Positions 7,311 to 15,057 of a DNA stretch of 29,728 nt are shown in pieces. Every line of letters begins with the position of its first letter. Within the stretch, counting starts at the first letter, position 1. The notes beneath the pieces are model-generated. The model saw nothing but the letters and a program-made list of their open reading frames with translations, was not told the origin of the DNA and made no database searches. The stretch is from JBJXHB01 sp046160725 (GTDB taxonomy: Bacteria > Pseudomonadota > Gammaproteobacteria > Burkholderiales > Burkholderiaceae_C): the NCBI GenBank assembly GCA_046160725.1, contig JBJXHB010000357.1:1-29728 (forward strand). The letters run 5' to 3'. Position numbers and translations under genes: made by a program.

Positions 7311-8201
7311 ATGGCCGAACCGCACCGCGTCATCCTGCTGGGCTTCTCGGCCTTCGAGCGCAGCGCCATGGGCTCGTACTTCCGGCTGGCCACGCACCGC
7401 GATCCACGCTACGAACTGGTCGCCGACCTGGACGAGGCCCGGTTCATCGTCGCGGATGCCGACCATGCCGGCGTGCTGCCGACCGTGGTGGCCCGCGGCC
7501 GCATTGCCGACACGGTGTTCGTGGGCGCGCACAGCCCGGCCGGAGCGCCGTCCTGGATGATGCGGCCGATCGACCCGATGCATGTGATGCGCGAGCTTGA
7601 TGCCCTGGTGGTGCGCGACGGCGCGGCCGGCGTCACCGTCTCGCTGCCGCTGTCCGGCGCCATGCCGCTGGGGCCGGCCTCCACGACCCCGCCGGACGCC
7701 GTGCCGGCGCACCGCCGGCCACGCCGCCGCGCCGACGACACCGCGCTGCCGGCGATCGTGGACGTGGGCACCGCCATGCCGGTGGCGGCCGCAGCACCGG
7801 CACCGCCGGCCGACGTGCTGATGGTGGACGACAGCGACATCGCGCTGCGCTTTCTCGAGAAGCAGCTGCAAGGCTGGCAGCTGCGGGCGGAACGTGCCGG
7901 CAGCAGCAACCGGGCGCTGGAGCTGCTGGCGCGCCAGCCCTTCGACTTCGTCTTCCTGGATGTCGAGCTGGGCGAGCGCAGCACGCTGGACGGCCTGGCG
8001 CTGTGCCAGCACATCAAGCGCCAGCATGTGCACCCCGGCGGCCGCGCGCCGGTGGTGGTGCTGTTGTCGGCGCACCAGGACCCGGTGGACCGGGTGCGCG
8101 GCACGCTGGCCGGTTGCGACGCCTATCTGGGCAAGCCGCTGGACCTGCAGGCGCTGGGCGACCTGCTGGCCCGCCACGGCGTCAAGGCCGCCGCCGCCTG
8201 A
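7311..8201 (+). CDS. Receiver-domain protein with unknown N-terminal domain
   Basis: The 296-residue product starts at ATG 7311, behind a G-rich Shine-Dalgarno stretch; the open frame extends upstream but without protein-like sequence. Residues about 167-290 are a CheY-type receiver: Asp173/Asp174 acidic pocket (VDDSD), phospho-acceptor Asp217 (FLDVEL), Ser253 and Lys275 (GKPLD). The first 105 residues form a compact domain (RVILLGFSAFERSAMGSYF ... WMMRPIDPMHVMRELDAL) that resembles a degenerate receiver with a conserved-looking RPIDP loop where receivers have KP. The two are joined by a Pro/Ala/Arg-rich linker of about 60 residues. There is no output domain, so it probably acts by protein contact. 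Confidence 0.85.
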   Translation: MAEPHRVILLGFSAFERSAMGSYFRLATHRDPRYELVADLDEARFIVADADHAGVLPTVVARGRIADTVFVGAHSPAGAPSWMMRPIDPMHVMRELDALVVRDGAAGVTVSLPLSGAMPLGPASTTPPDAVPAHRRPRRRADDTALPAIVDVGTAMPVAAAAPAPPADVLMVDDSDIALRFLEKQLQGWQLRAERAGSSNRALELLARQPFDFVFLDVELGERSTLDGLALCQHIKRQHVHPGGRAPVVVLLSAHQDPVDRVRGTLAGCDAYLGKPLDLQALGDLLARHGVKAAAA

Positions 8202-8218
8202 GCGGTGCCGGCGCCGGC

Positions 8219-8902
8219 TCAGCCAGCCTTCAGCCGGTCATTGGCCGGGAACATGGCGCGCTGCGCCTCCTCGTCCATCTCGGCCTTGAAGGCATGGCGC
8301 GTGCGCAGGACATCGACGCGCTGCGCGGCCGGGCGCGCACTGATGGCGTCGAAGTGGCGCTTGGCATTCGGCAGCTGGGCCCAGGCGTCATCGCCGAGCA
8401 CGAACTTGACAGCCCGCGACCAGCCCCACAGGGCCATGTCAAGGTAGCTGTAGCTGTCGCCGACCAGCCATTCACGGCTGGCCAGCCGGTCGTTCAGGAT
8501 GTTCCAGTGGCGCCAGGCCTCGAAGTCGTAGCGGTTGATGGCATAGGGCAGCTTCTGCGGGGCGTAGTGCTTGAAATGCACGGCCTGGCCGCTGAACGGC
8601 CCGATGCCGCTGGCGATGAACATCAACCAGCTTAAAGCGGCACCACGCTCGGCCGGCGCCGGCTGAAACTGCCCGGTCTTGTCGGCCAGGTACAGCAGGA
8701 TCGCATTGCTGTCGAACACCACCGTCTCGCCGTCCACCAGCACGGGCACCTTGGCATTGGGGTTCAGCGCCTTGAAAGCATCGGCATGCTGCTCGCCGCG
8801 CCGGGTGTCCACCGGTACCGGCTCGTAGGCCAGGCCAGCCTCCTCCAGGTACAGCGCCACCTTCATCGGGTTGGGGGCCAGCGAGTAGTACAGCTTCAGC
8901 AT
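8219..8902 (-). CDS. Glutathione S-transferase
   Basis: The 227-residue protein has an N-terminal thioredoxin-like domain (1-80: LYYSLAPNPMKVALYLEEAG, the cis-Pro region NAKVPVLVDG, and the DSNAILLYLAD glutathione-binding segment). An all-helical C-terminal domain follows (about 90-205, with GDSYSYLDMALWGW as the N-capping box region). It would conjugate or transfer glutathione in the cytoplasm. Residues 9-12 (APNP) replace the Tyr or Ser of classical classes, which suggests a bacterial nu/beta-like type. The start has an AAGGA site seven bases upstream. It follows the phospholipase D gene by 64 bases in the same direction and converges on the receiver gene. The substrate is unknown. Confidence 0.92.
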   Translation of the reverse strand: MLKLYYSLAPNPMKVALYLEEAGLAYEPVPVDTRRGEQHADAFKALNPNAKVPVLVDGETVVFDSNAILLYLADKTGQFQPAPAERGAALSWLMFIASGIGPFSGQAVHFKHYAPQKLPYAINRYDFEAWRHWNILNDRLASREWLVGDSYSYLDMALWGWSRAVKFVLGDDAWAQLPNAKRHFDAISARPAAQRVDVLRTRHAFKAEMDEEAQRAMFPANDRLKAG

Positions 8903-8966
8903 GAGGGATCCTTGTGAGCGGGCAGGGCCGGGGCGGCCTGGAGGCGGGCAACGAGGGACACGGCAT

Positions 8967-10580
8967 CTAAAGCAGATTCTCGTTGACGAAAACCGACTGC
9001 AGCAGCAGCTTGAGCCAGATCCAGCCGTCGAAGTGGGGGCTCTCGGTGCTGGTGCGGGCTGTGCCGTCGACGTCGGTCCAATTCCAGCGCGTGGTCAGGC
9101 CGTCGCTGTCCAGCGACAGGCGGTACATGTTGAGGAACTGCTCGCCGGTGATCAGGCGTCGCGCCTGTTGCGCCAGCACCGGCGAGTCCAGCGCCACCAG
9201 CATCTCGGTGTTGAGCAGGGCCGAACGCGCGTCCAGGTTGACCGAGCCGACCAGCAGCCAGCGGTTGTCGATGATGCCGCCCTTGGCATGCAGGCGCGCC
9301 AGCGAGCGGCCGAAGCTGCCCAGCGTCTGCGTGCGTTGCGGCAGCGTCGGCGACAGCTCATACAGCTCCATGCCCAACTTGAGCATGCGCGAGCGCTTGC
9401 GCGAATAGTAGAAGTAGGCCAGCGGCTCGTCGGTGGAACCCAGCGAGTTGGTGACGAAGATGCCGCGGATGCCCTTGTCCCGTGCCGCCGCCATCAGCTG
9501 CAGGCCCTGCTCGCTGGGCACGAAGTACGGATTGACCAGCACCACCTCGGATGTCGCCGACTCGATCAGCTCCATCTGCCCGCGCATGGCCGCCGTGGGT
9601 TCGTCGAGCACCGCTGCGGCCATCACCTTGGAAGGCGGGTCGGCATAGACGGCCGCATCGGCCCAGTGCAGCGCCAGGCGTCCGGCCGCCAGCTGCTCGC
9701 CCACCGGCGTCTGGCCCAGCGGGTCGCGCGGCACCACGGCGACCTTCAGCGCCAGCCGTGCGCTGTCCTGCTCGAACGAGGACTGGATCAGCGCCGGCTG
9801 TCCCGGCAGCCGCTCCAGGTCGGCCAGGGGCCAGGCGTGCTCGCTGTTCCAGTAGCGGTCGAAGACGCGAGACAGGTCCTGCACCACCCGCCCTGCGGCC
9901 AGCATGTCCAGGTCGATGAAGTTGGCATCGCCGCCACGCGCGAAGTACTCGTCGCCGATGTTGCGGCCGCCGAACACCGCCAGCACGTTGTCCGCGATGA
10001 ACAGCTTGTTGTGCATGCGCCGGTTGGCACGGTCGAAGTCGTCGGCCGAGCCCAGCAGGCGCAGCAAGGCGTCGCCGCGCCGCGCCGGTACCGGGTTGAA
10101 GAAGCGCACCTCCACGCCAGGCTCCACCGCCAGCGACTTCAGCCACGGCATGATGGCCGCGTTGTGCAAGTCGTCCACCAGCAGCCGCACACGCACGCCC
10201 CGCCGGGCCGCGTCGCGAAGGCTGCGCAGGAAGGTGGCGCCGGCCGAGTCGTGGTGGATGTGGTAGTACTGGGCATCCAGGGTGCGCTGCGCCAGCCGGG
10301 CGATGTCCTCGCGCGCGGCGAAGGCATGGTCAGCGATCGGCAGCAGGCGGAACCCCGAGTCCGCCGCATCGCCCGCCGGCCAGCTGGCCTGGGCGATGCG
10401 TGCCAGCGCGGTTTGATGGTCGACCACGGCCCGCGATTCCGTCGCCGGGCCGCGCTCGGGCAGCACGGCGCAGGCCTGCAGGGCGATCAGCCCAGCGATG
10501 GCCAGCCCGCAGCGGGCATGCCGCAGCCATCGGATGGCAAGGGATGGCCGGCAAACGTTGCCGGCAGGCCAGTCAGGCAT
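8967..10580 (-). CDS. Phospholipase D-family lipoprotein (cardiolipin synthase C-like)
   Basis: This is a 537-residue protein from ATG 10580. The hydrophobic segment ending LQAC (Cys37) makes a lipobox. Two PLD (HKD) motifs are complete: His190-Lys192-Asp197 (HNKLFIAD, followed by FGGRNIGDEYF) and His431-Lys433-Asp438 (HAKGGIID, followed by GSVNLDARSALLNTE). Two such motifs make one active site that works through a phospho-histidine intermediate. The overall layout matches the YmdC/ClsC group, which makes cardiolipin from phosphatidylglycerol and phosphatidylethanolamine. A generic periplasmic phosphodiesterase is the alternative. It lies 80 bases after soxA and may share its transcript, but nothing else ties it to sulfur metabolism. 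The start codon has no strong ribosome binding site. Confidence 0.88.
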   Translation of the reverse strand: MPDWPAGNVCRPSLAIRWLRHARCGLAIAGLIALQACAVLPERGPATESRAVVDHQTALARIAQASWPAGDAADSGFRLLPIADHAFAAREDIARLAQRTLDAQYYHIHHDSAGATFLRSLRDAARRGVRVRLLVDDLHNAAIMPWLKSLAVEPGVEVRFFNPVPARRGDALLRLLGSADDFDRANRRMHNKLFIADNVLAVFGGRNIGDEYFARGGDANFIDLDMLAAGRVVQDLSRVFDRYWNSEHAWPLADLERLPGQPALIQSSFEQDSARLALKVAVVPRDPLGQTPVGEQLAAGRLALHWADAAVYADPPSKVMAAAVLDEPTAAMRGQMELIESATSEVVLVNPYFVPSEQGLQLMAAARDKGIRGIFVTNSLGSTDEPLAYFYYSRKRSRMLKLGMELYELSPTLPQRTQTLGSFGRSLARLHAKGGIIDNRWLLVGSVNLDARSALLNTEMLVALDSPVLAQQARRLITGEQFLNMYRLSLDSDGLTTRWNWTDVDGTARTSTESPHFDGWIWLKLLLQSVFVNENLL

Positions 10581-10660
10581 TTCGGTGGGTCGGCGGCAAT
10601 GGCAGGACGGCGATTGTCGGCGCACGTCCCCCGTGACAGCCCCGGGCCTCAGGGACCTGC

Positions 10661-11452
10661 TCAGGGTCGCACCGCCGGCGTCTCCACCGGCAGCCCGGCA
10701 CCGCGCTGGCGCAGGTACACCTCCAGCGCCAGCCATTCGTCGGCGCCGGGCGCGAAAGGCTCGGCCCGCACACCGGCCAGGCAGGCCCGCAGGCGGCGCT
10801 GCAACGGGCCCAGCGTCTGCCACTCCAGCCGGTACAGCGGATAGCCGTTGGCATGGCCCTGCGGAATGGTGGCGCCGGCCAGTTTGAGGCCGGCCCGCTG
10901 GTCGTGGCAATGCACGCAGGCCAGGTCGAGCTGGCCGAAGCGCTGCTGCCACAGCGCGGCACCGCGCTCGAGCCAGGGCTTCAACGCCGGCTCGGTCACC
11001 GGCTGCAGCGGCATGCCGCGCGACTGCATCGCGACAAAGGCCTCCAGTCCCAACGCGGCCTCGGCATCCAGCGCACGCGGCGACAGGTTCAGGCGCTGCA
11101 CCCGGCAATGTTCGATGCGCTGGGCCAGGCTGACCGGGCGCGCGCCGGCCGCATCCCAGGCCGGGTGGCGCGTGGCGGCGCCGCGCATCGATGTGGCCGC
11201 CTCGCCATGGCAGCTGGCGCAGCTGCGCCCGCCGGGCTGCGAGCGCGACGACGGGTGGCTCCATTGCGCCTGGCCGTCGGCCACCCACAGCATGGCCGGG
11301 TTCCGTGCGTCGTCACGTTGCAGCGCCTGCAGCGCCGGGCTCATGTCGGCCAGGCCGGAGCGCAGCGGCACCTGGGCCGCAGCCGCCGTCGCCAGCAGCC
11401 ACGTGCCGGCCATCAGCGCAAATGCCACACGGTGGCGGCTCGCGCGGCTCAT
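10661..11452 (-). CDS. soxA: Diheme cytochrome SoxA
   Basis: The 263-residue precursor has a Sec signal (cleavage about residue 26). It shows two heme c sites, CASCH (78-82) and CVHCH (179-183), plus Cys116 (IEHCRVQR) and Cys224 (RRLRACLAGVRAEP). In SoxA, Cys224 is the active-site thiol/persulfide that also binds heme iron. The stretch GYPLYRLEWQTLGPLQRRL is typical of the family. With SoxX it forms the SoxAX heterodimer, which oxidatively couples thiosulfate to the carrier cysteine of SoxY in the periplasm. Its start overlaps the soxZ stop (ATGA). It is the last sox gene of the run; no soxB or soxCD follows. The unusual SoxY tail means the true substrate may differ from thiosulfate (inference). 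Confidence 0.93.
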   Translation of the reverse strand: MSRASRHRVAFALMAGTWLLATAAAAQVPLRSGLADMSPALQALQRDDARNPAMLWVADGQAQWSHPSSRSQPGGRSCASCHGEAATSMRGAATRHPAWDAAGARPVSLAQRIEHCRVQRLNLSPRALDAEAALGLEAFVAMQSRGMPLQPVTEPALKPWLERGAALWQQRFGQLDLACVHCHDQRAGLKLAGATIPQGHANGYPLYRLEWQTLGPLQRRLRACLAGVRAEPFAPGADEWLALEVYLRQRGAGLPVETPAVRP

Positions 11453-11787
11453 GTCGCCCCATTCACCACCAGCGGGCGCGTCTCGGTGTAGCTGAAGCCG
11501 CGGTCGCCCTCCCAGCGAAAGCTCAGCGTGCCGGAGGCCGTGGCCCGCAGCGCGAAGGCGATGTACGGGTTGGCCGACATGGCCGCATGCAGCTCGGCGG
11601 CAAACACGCGTTGCCCGTCCAGGTGGCAGGAGAAGCGCCGGATCAGGTTGCGCGGCAGCGTGCGGCCGTCGTTGTCGATGCGAAAGCCCGTCTCCATCGG
11701 ATGGCCGATGGTGGCGCGGATGTCGACGATGCTGCCCCGCGCCGCCGACGGCGGCACCTGGATCAGCGTGCGGACGGCATCGGTCAT
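11449..11787 (-). CDS. soxZ: Sulfur-carrier partner protein SoxZ
   Basis: This 112-residue protein aligns along its whole length with SoxZ: start RTLIQVP, the SoxZ signature HPMETGFR, SANPYIAFALRATASGTLSF and a C-terminal GFSYTET. SoxZ has no signal of its own and is normally exported with SoxY, with which it forms the SoxYZ carrier. The ATG at 11787 is the natural start, but no Shine-Dalgarno sequence precedes it because the 159-bp palindromic element ends right there. The reading frame stays open through most of that element up to a GTG at 11919, which would add 44 residues. The gene overlaps soxA by four bases. Confidence 0.92.
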   Translation of the reverse strand: MTDAVRTLIQVPPSAARGSIVDIRATIGHPMETGFRIDNDGRTLPRNLIRRFSCHLDGQRVFAAELHAAMSANPYIAFALRATASGTLSFRWEGDRGFSYTETRPLVVNGAT

Positions 11788-11791
11788 GTCA

Positions 11792-11950
11792 GAGCTTGTG
11801 AAGTATTCCGGCGCGCCCGAGCGGGTGTCCGAATCGGTGCCGATCAAGACGCAAAGCACAGCCATAGCCCAAGCTATGGCGAGCATTTGCAACGCAGAGC
11901 GGCGCCGTTTCGGGCGCACGAGTGGGTGTGGCGGAATGCTTCACAAGCTC
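11792..11950. mobile_element. MITE-like palindromic element between soxY and soxZ
   Basis: Terminal inverted repeats of 19 bp (11792-11810 and 11932-11950) match at 18 of 19 positions, starting GAGCTTGTGAAG on each outer end. A direct TCA flanks the element (11789-11791 and 11951-11953), consistent with a 3-bp target duplication; the right copy is the soxY stop codon in reverse. The two halves resemble each other along much of their length and meet at a perfect 8-bp stem with a 4-base loop (11861-11880), so the whole element can fold as one long hairpin. No transposase is encoded. Deleting it with one TCA leaves soxY and soxZ one base apart (TGACATG). Confidence 0.8.
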
Positions 11951-12427
11951 TCAGTCGACACAGGCGGCCAGCGTCACGACCACCTCCACATGATGGGTCC
12001 AGACGCTGCCATCGCTCATGCGCGCGGCCGCCACCACGGTCTGCGAGGTCGCCAGCCGCATGCGCGTGGACACCTCGGCGCGGCCGTTGACCGGGCCGAG
12101 CGCGAACACCGCGACATCGCGCTGCTGGTTGCGCTCGTTGAACAGCGCGATGGCCACCACATGGTCGGCCTCGGTCATCGGGCTTTCCACGCGCACCGTC
12201 ACAGGGACCACGTTGCCGTTCTCGACCAGCTCGGCGATCTCCAGGCGGACCCGGCCCTCGGTCGCCGGTCGACCGCCGCCGAAGGACCGCACCGCCTCGC
12301 GCAGGCGCTCGGCCAGCATGTCGGCATCCTGTGCGCGCGACAAGCCGGTTGCGACCAGTGCCCATGGCGCCGCCACGGCGCTGACCACCAGTCGCCGACG
12401 CCGGGCCGAGTGCGGTGGCACGCTCAT
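11951..12427 (-). CDS. soxY: Sulfur-carrier protein SoxY, variant C-terminus
   Basis: The 158-residue precursor has a twin-arginine-like signal (SARRRRLVVSAVA; mature from about residue 33). The body is clearly SoxY: ELVENGNVVPVTVRVESPMT, the segment GRAEVSTRMRLATSQTVVA and MSDGSVW. In canonical SoxY the chain ends in GGCGG, whose Cys carries the sulfur intermediate on a flexible arm. Here it ends VTLAACVD: a Cys (156) is present third from the end, but all four flanking glycines are gone. The reading frame is clean up to the TGA, and this TGA belongs to the target duplication of the downstream element, so the ending is ancestral and not made by the insertion. The start overlaps the soxX stop (ATGA). 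Confidence 0.9.
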   Translation of the reverse strand: MSVPPHSARRRRLVVSAVAAPWALVATGLSRAQDADMLAERLREAVRSFGGGRPATEGRVRLEIAELVENGNVVPVTVRVESPMTEADHVVAIALFNERNQQRDVAVFALGPVNGRAEVSTRMRLATSQTVVAAARMSDGSVWTHHVEVVVTLAACVD

Positions 12428-12861
12428 CGCAATGTCGCCAGCCAGGCCACGACATCCTCCACCTGCTGCGGCGTCAGCACCGGCCGGCCGGCCACGCCGG
12501 GTGCCGGGCGGTTGAAGCCGTCGCTGCGGCCATAGGCCGGCATGATGGTGTCGGGGTTGAAGGCGCGCGGGTCCAGCAGGCGCTGCCGCAGCTCGTCCGG
12601 GCCCAGCCGCGCGCCCACACCGGCCAGGTCCGGCGCCAGGTTGCCCTGCAGCCGCTGCTCCGGGATCGGCACCGGGTGGCACAGCAGGCACAGGCCGACG
12701 CTGCGGCTGGCCACCACCGCCCGGCCGCGCGCCGGGTCGCCCGGCATCGTGGCGGTCGCCGTCGCGGCCTGCACACCGGCGGTGGCGGCCGCCAGCAGAG
12801 CCAGCGACGCCGCCGCTGCCAGCCACGCCGTCGTTGCCATGCAGGATGTGCGCCCGGGCAT
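12424..12861 (-). CDS. soxX: Monoheme cytochrome SoxX
   Basis: The 145-residue precursor has one heme c site, CLLCH (58-62), and the probable distal ligand Met107 (TIMPAYG). GNLAPDLAGVGARL, FNPDTIMPAY and the ending LTPQQVEDVVAWLATL are typical of SoxX. The start at 12861 is chosen because its ATG shares a base with the iorB-like stop (TGATG) and it supplies an Arg in the signal peptide n-region; the ATG at 12840 is an alternative. SoxX passes electrons from SoxA to small cytochromes. Being coupled to a molybdenum hydroxylase gene, it could also take electrons from that enzyme, since related hydroxylases often come with a c-type cytochrome subunit (inference). Confidence 0.9.
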   Translation of the reverse strand: MPGRTSCMATTAWLAAAASLALLAAATAGVQAATATATMPGDPARGRAVVASRSVGLCLLCHPVPIPEQRLQGNLAPDLAGVGARLGPDELRQRLLDPRAFNPDTIMPAYGRSDGFNRPAPGVAGRPVLTPQQVEDVVAWLATLR

Positions 12862-15035
12862 CAGGCCTTGGTCAGCTGGTCCTTCAGCGGCAGGCTGCGG
12901 ATGCGCTTGCCGGTGGCCGCGAAGATGGCGTTCAGCACCGCCGGCGCGGCCACCGCGATGGTCGGCTCGCCGACGCCGCCCCAGAAGCCGCCGGACGGCA
13001 TCACGATGGTCTCGACCTTGGGCATCTGGTCCATCTTCAGCACCGGGTAGGTGTCGAAATTGGTCTGCTGGATGCGCCCGTCCTTGACCGTGCATTCGCC
13101 GTACAGCGCGGCCGACAGGCCGTAAACGAACGAGCCCTCGACCTGGGCCTCGATCTGCTGCGGGTTGACGGCATGGCCGCAGTCGGTGGCGGCGACGATG
13201 CGGTGCACCGTCAGCTCGCCCTTGGCCGACACGCTGACCTCGGCACAGGCAGCGACATAGCTGCCGAAGCCCATGGTCTGGCACAGGCCGCGGAACACCT
13301 TCTGCCCCTTGACGTCTGCCGCCGGCCGGCCCCAGCCGACACGCTCGGCCACGGCATCCAGCACCGCCCGGTGCTTCGGGTGGCTGGCCATCAGCTTGCG
13401 GCGCAGCGCCAGCGGGTCCTGGTTCGTGGCATGCGCGATCTCGTCGATGAAGCACTCCAGGTAGACCGCGTTCTGGTTCAGGTTGACGCCGCGCCAGAAG
13501 CCCGGCGGCACATGCGGGTTGCGGATCGCATGGTCGACCAGCAGGTTGGGCACGGTGTAGCCGATCGAGGCCTCCGGGCCCGGCGGGTTCAGGCCCTGGA
13601 AGGCCACCGGGTCCAGCCCGTTGCGCACATTCTGCGGAAACACCGCCGACAGGATGGACTGCCCGGCCAGGCGCATGTGCAGGGCCGTGACATTGCCTTG
13701 CGCGTCGACACCGGCGCGCAGCTTGCACATGGTGACCGGGTGGAACCGGCCTTGCAGCATGTCCTCCTCGCGGCTCCAGATCAGCTTGACCGGGACACCC
13801 GGCATCTCCTTGGCAATGGCCACGGCCTGGCGCACATAGTCGGTCATGCCGCGGCGGCCAAAGCCGCCGCCCAGGTGCAGCTTGTGCACGTCGCACTGTG
13901 GCGGTGGCAGGCCGGCGGCCTCGGCAGTGGCGGCCAGTGCGGCCTCGCCGTTCTGCGTGGCGGTCCAGACCTCGCAGCGCTGGGCTGTCCAGCGCGCGGT
14001 GGCGTTCATGGTCTCCATGCAGGCATGGTTCTGGTGCGGATAGGCATACACCGCCTCGATGCGCCGGGCCGCGCCGGCCAGTGCGGCGTTGACATCGCCC
14101 ACCTTGTTGGCGGCCGGCGCCTCCGGCACGTCCAGCGCCGCACGCATGACGCCGGCAAAGGCCTCGCTGCTGGCGCCTTTGTGCTCGCCCTCGTCCCAGA
14201 CGATGGGCAGCGCCTCCAGCGCGGTCTTGGCCCGCCACCAGGTGTCGGCCACCACGGCCACGGCGTTGTCGCCGACGGCCACGACCTTCTTGACACCCGG
14301 GCGGCTCATCACCGCCGCCGCATCGAAAGACTTGACCTTGCCGCCGAACACCGGACAGGCGCGGATGGCCGCGTTGAGCATGCCGGGCAGGCGCAGGTCC
14401 ATGCTGTAGACCTGGGCGCCGGTCAGCTTGTCCAGCGTGTCCAGGCGCTTGAGCGACTTGCCGGCGATCTTCCAGTCCTTGGGGTCCTTGAGCTTGAGCG
14501 TGGCCACCTCCGGCGCCGGCAGCTTGGCCGCATCGGCCGCCACCTCGCCGTAGCGCAGGCTGCGGCCGCTGGCACGGTGGCTGATGACGCCGCTGGACAC
14601 GGTGCAGTCGGCCGCCGGCACGCCCCAGCGCGCGGCCGCGGCCTGCACCAGCATCAGCTTGGCCGCGGCGCCGCCCTGGCGCACGTACTCATGGCTTTCG
14701 CGCACGCCGCGGCTGCCGCCGGTGGAGAAGTTGCGCCAGACCCGGTTACGGGCCAGGTTCTGCCCCGGCGTGGGGTATTCCGTGGTGACGCGGGCCCAGT
14801 CGCAGTCCAGCTCCTCGGCCACCAGCTGGGCCAGGCCGGTCAAGGTGCCCTGGCCCATCTCGCTGCGGGCGATTCGCACCACCACCGTATCGTCGGGCTT
14901 GACCACCACCCAGGCGTTGATCTCGGCAGCAGGGCTCTGCGCCCGGGCCAGCGGCACATGGAAGCCGAAGGTGAAGGCGCCGGCCGTGCCGGAGGCGGCC
15001 AGGAAGCGGCGGCGTGAGAGTTCAAGCGTGGTCAT
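12861..15035 (-). CDS. Molybdenum hydroxylase large subunit (isoquinoline 1-oxidoreductase beta-like)
   Basis: The 724-residue protein belongs to the xanthine dehydrogenase superfamily, IorB/aldehyde dehydrogenase type. The N-terminus LSRRRFLAASGTAGAF is a twin-arginine signal, so the cofactor-loaded enzyme is exported. MGQGTLTGLAQLVAEELDCDW is characteristic of the IorB group, and LGGGFGRRG (substrate/cofactor loop) is present. GGVGEP near the C-terminus supplies the catalytic Glu690 that activates the water used for hydroxylation. It binds molybdopterin cytosine dinucleotide and pairs with the 2Fe-2S subunit encoded 22 bases upstream. An AGGAG site precedes the start. The substrate (N-heterocycle, aldehyde or other) cannot be read from sequence. 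Its stop is fused to the soxX start. Confidence 0.9.
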   Translation of the reverse strand: MTTLELSRRRFLAASGTAGAFTFGFHVPLARAQSPAAEINAWVVVKPDDTVVVRIARSEMGQGTLTGLAQLVAEELDCDWARVTTEYPTPGQNLARNRVWRNFSTGGSRGVRESHEYVRQGGAAAKLMLVQAAAARWGVPAADCTVSSGVISHRASGRSLRYGEVAADAAKLPAPEVATLKLKDPKDWKIAGKSLKRLDTLDKLTGAQVYSMDLRLPGMLNAAIRACPVFGGKVKSFDAAAVMSRPGVKKVVAVGDNAVAVVADTWWRAKTALEALPIVWDEGEHKGASSEAFAGVMRAALDVPEAPAANKVGDVNAALAGAARRIEAVYAYPHQNHACMETMNATARWTAQRCEVWTATQNGEAALAATAEAAGLPPPQCDVHKLHLGGGFGRRGMTDYVRQAVAIAKEMPGVPVKLIWSREEDMLQGRFHPVTMCKLRAGVDAQGNVTALHMRLAGQSILSAVFPQNVRNGLDPVAFQGLNPPGPEASIGYTVPNLLVDHAIRNPHVPPGFWRGVNLNQNAVYLECFIDEIAHATNQDPLALRRKLMASHPKHRAVLDAVAERVGWGRPAADVKGQKVFRGLCQTMGFGSYVAACAEVSVSAKGELTVHRIVAATDCGHAVNPQQIEAQVEGSFVYGLSAALYGECTVKDGRIQQTNFDTYPVLKMDQMPKVETIVMPSGGFWGGVGEPTIAVAAPAVLNAIFAATGKRIRSLPLKDQLTKA

Positions 15036-15057
15036 GATGTCGGTCTCCTGGTGCGGC

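Noticed and set aside
8207..8218. GCCGGCGCCGGC palindrome between convergent receiver and transferase genes as a terminator
   Set aside because: Self-complementary GC run with no loop and no T-tract.
12834..15017. Long plus-strand open frame opposite the molybdenum hydroxylase large-subunit gene
   Set aside because: No recognisable motif; a shadow of the conserved minus-strand gene.
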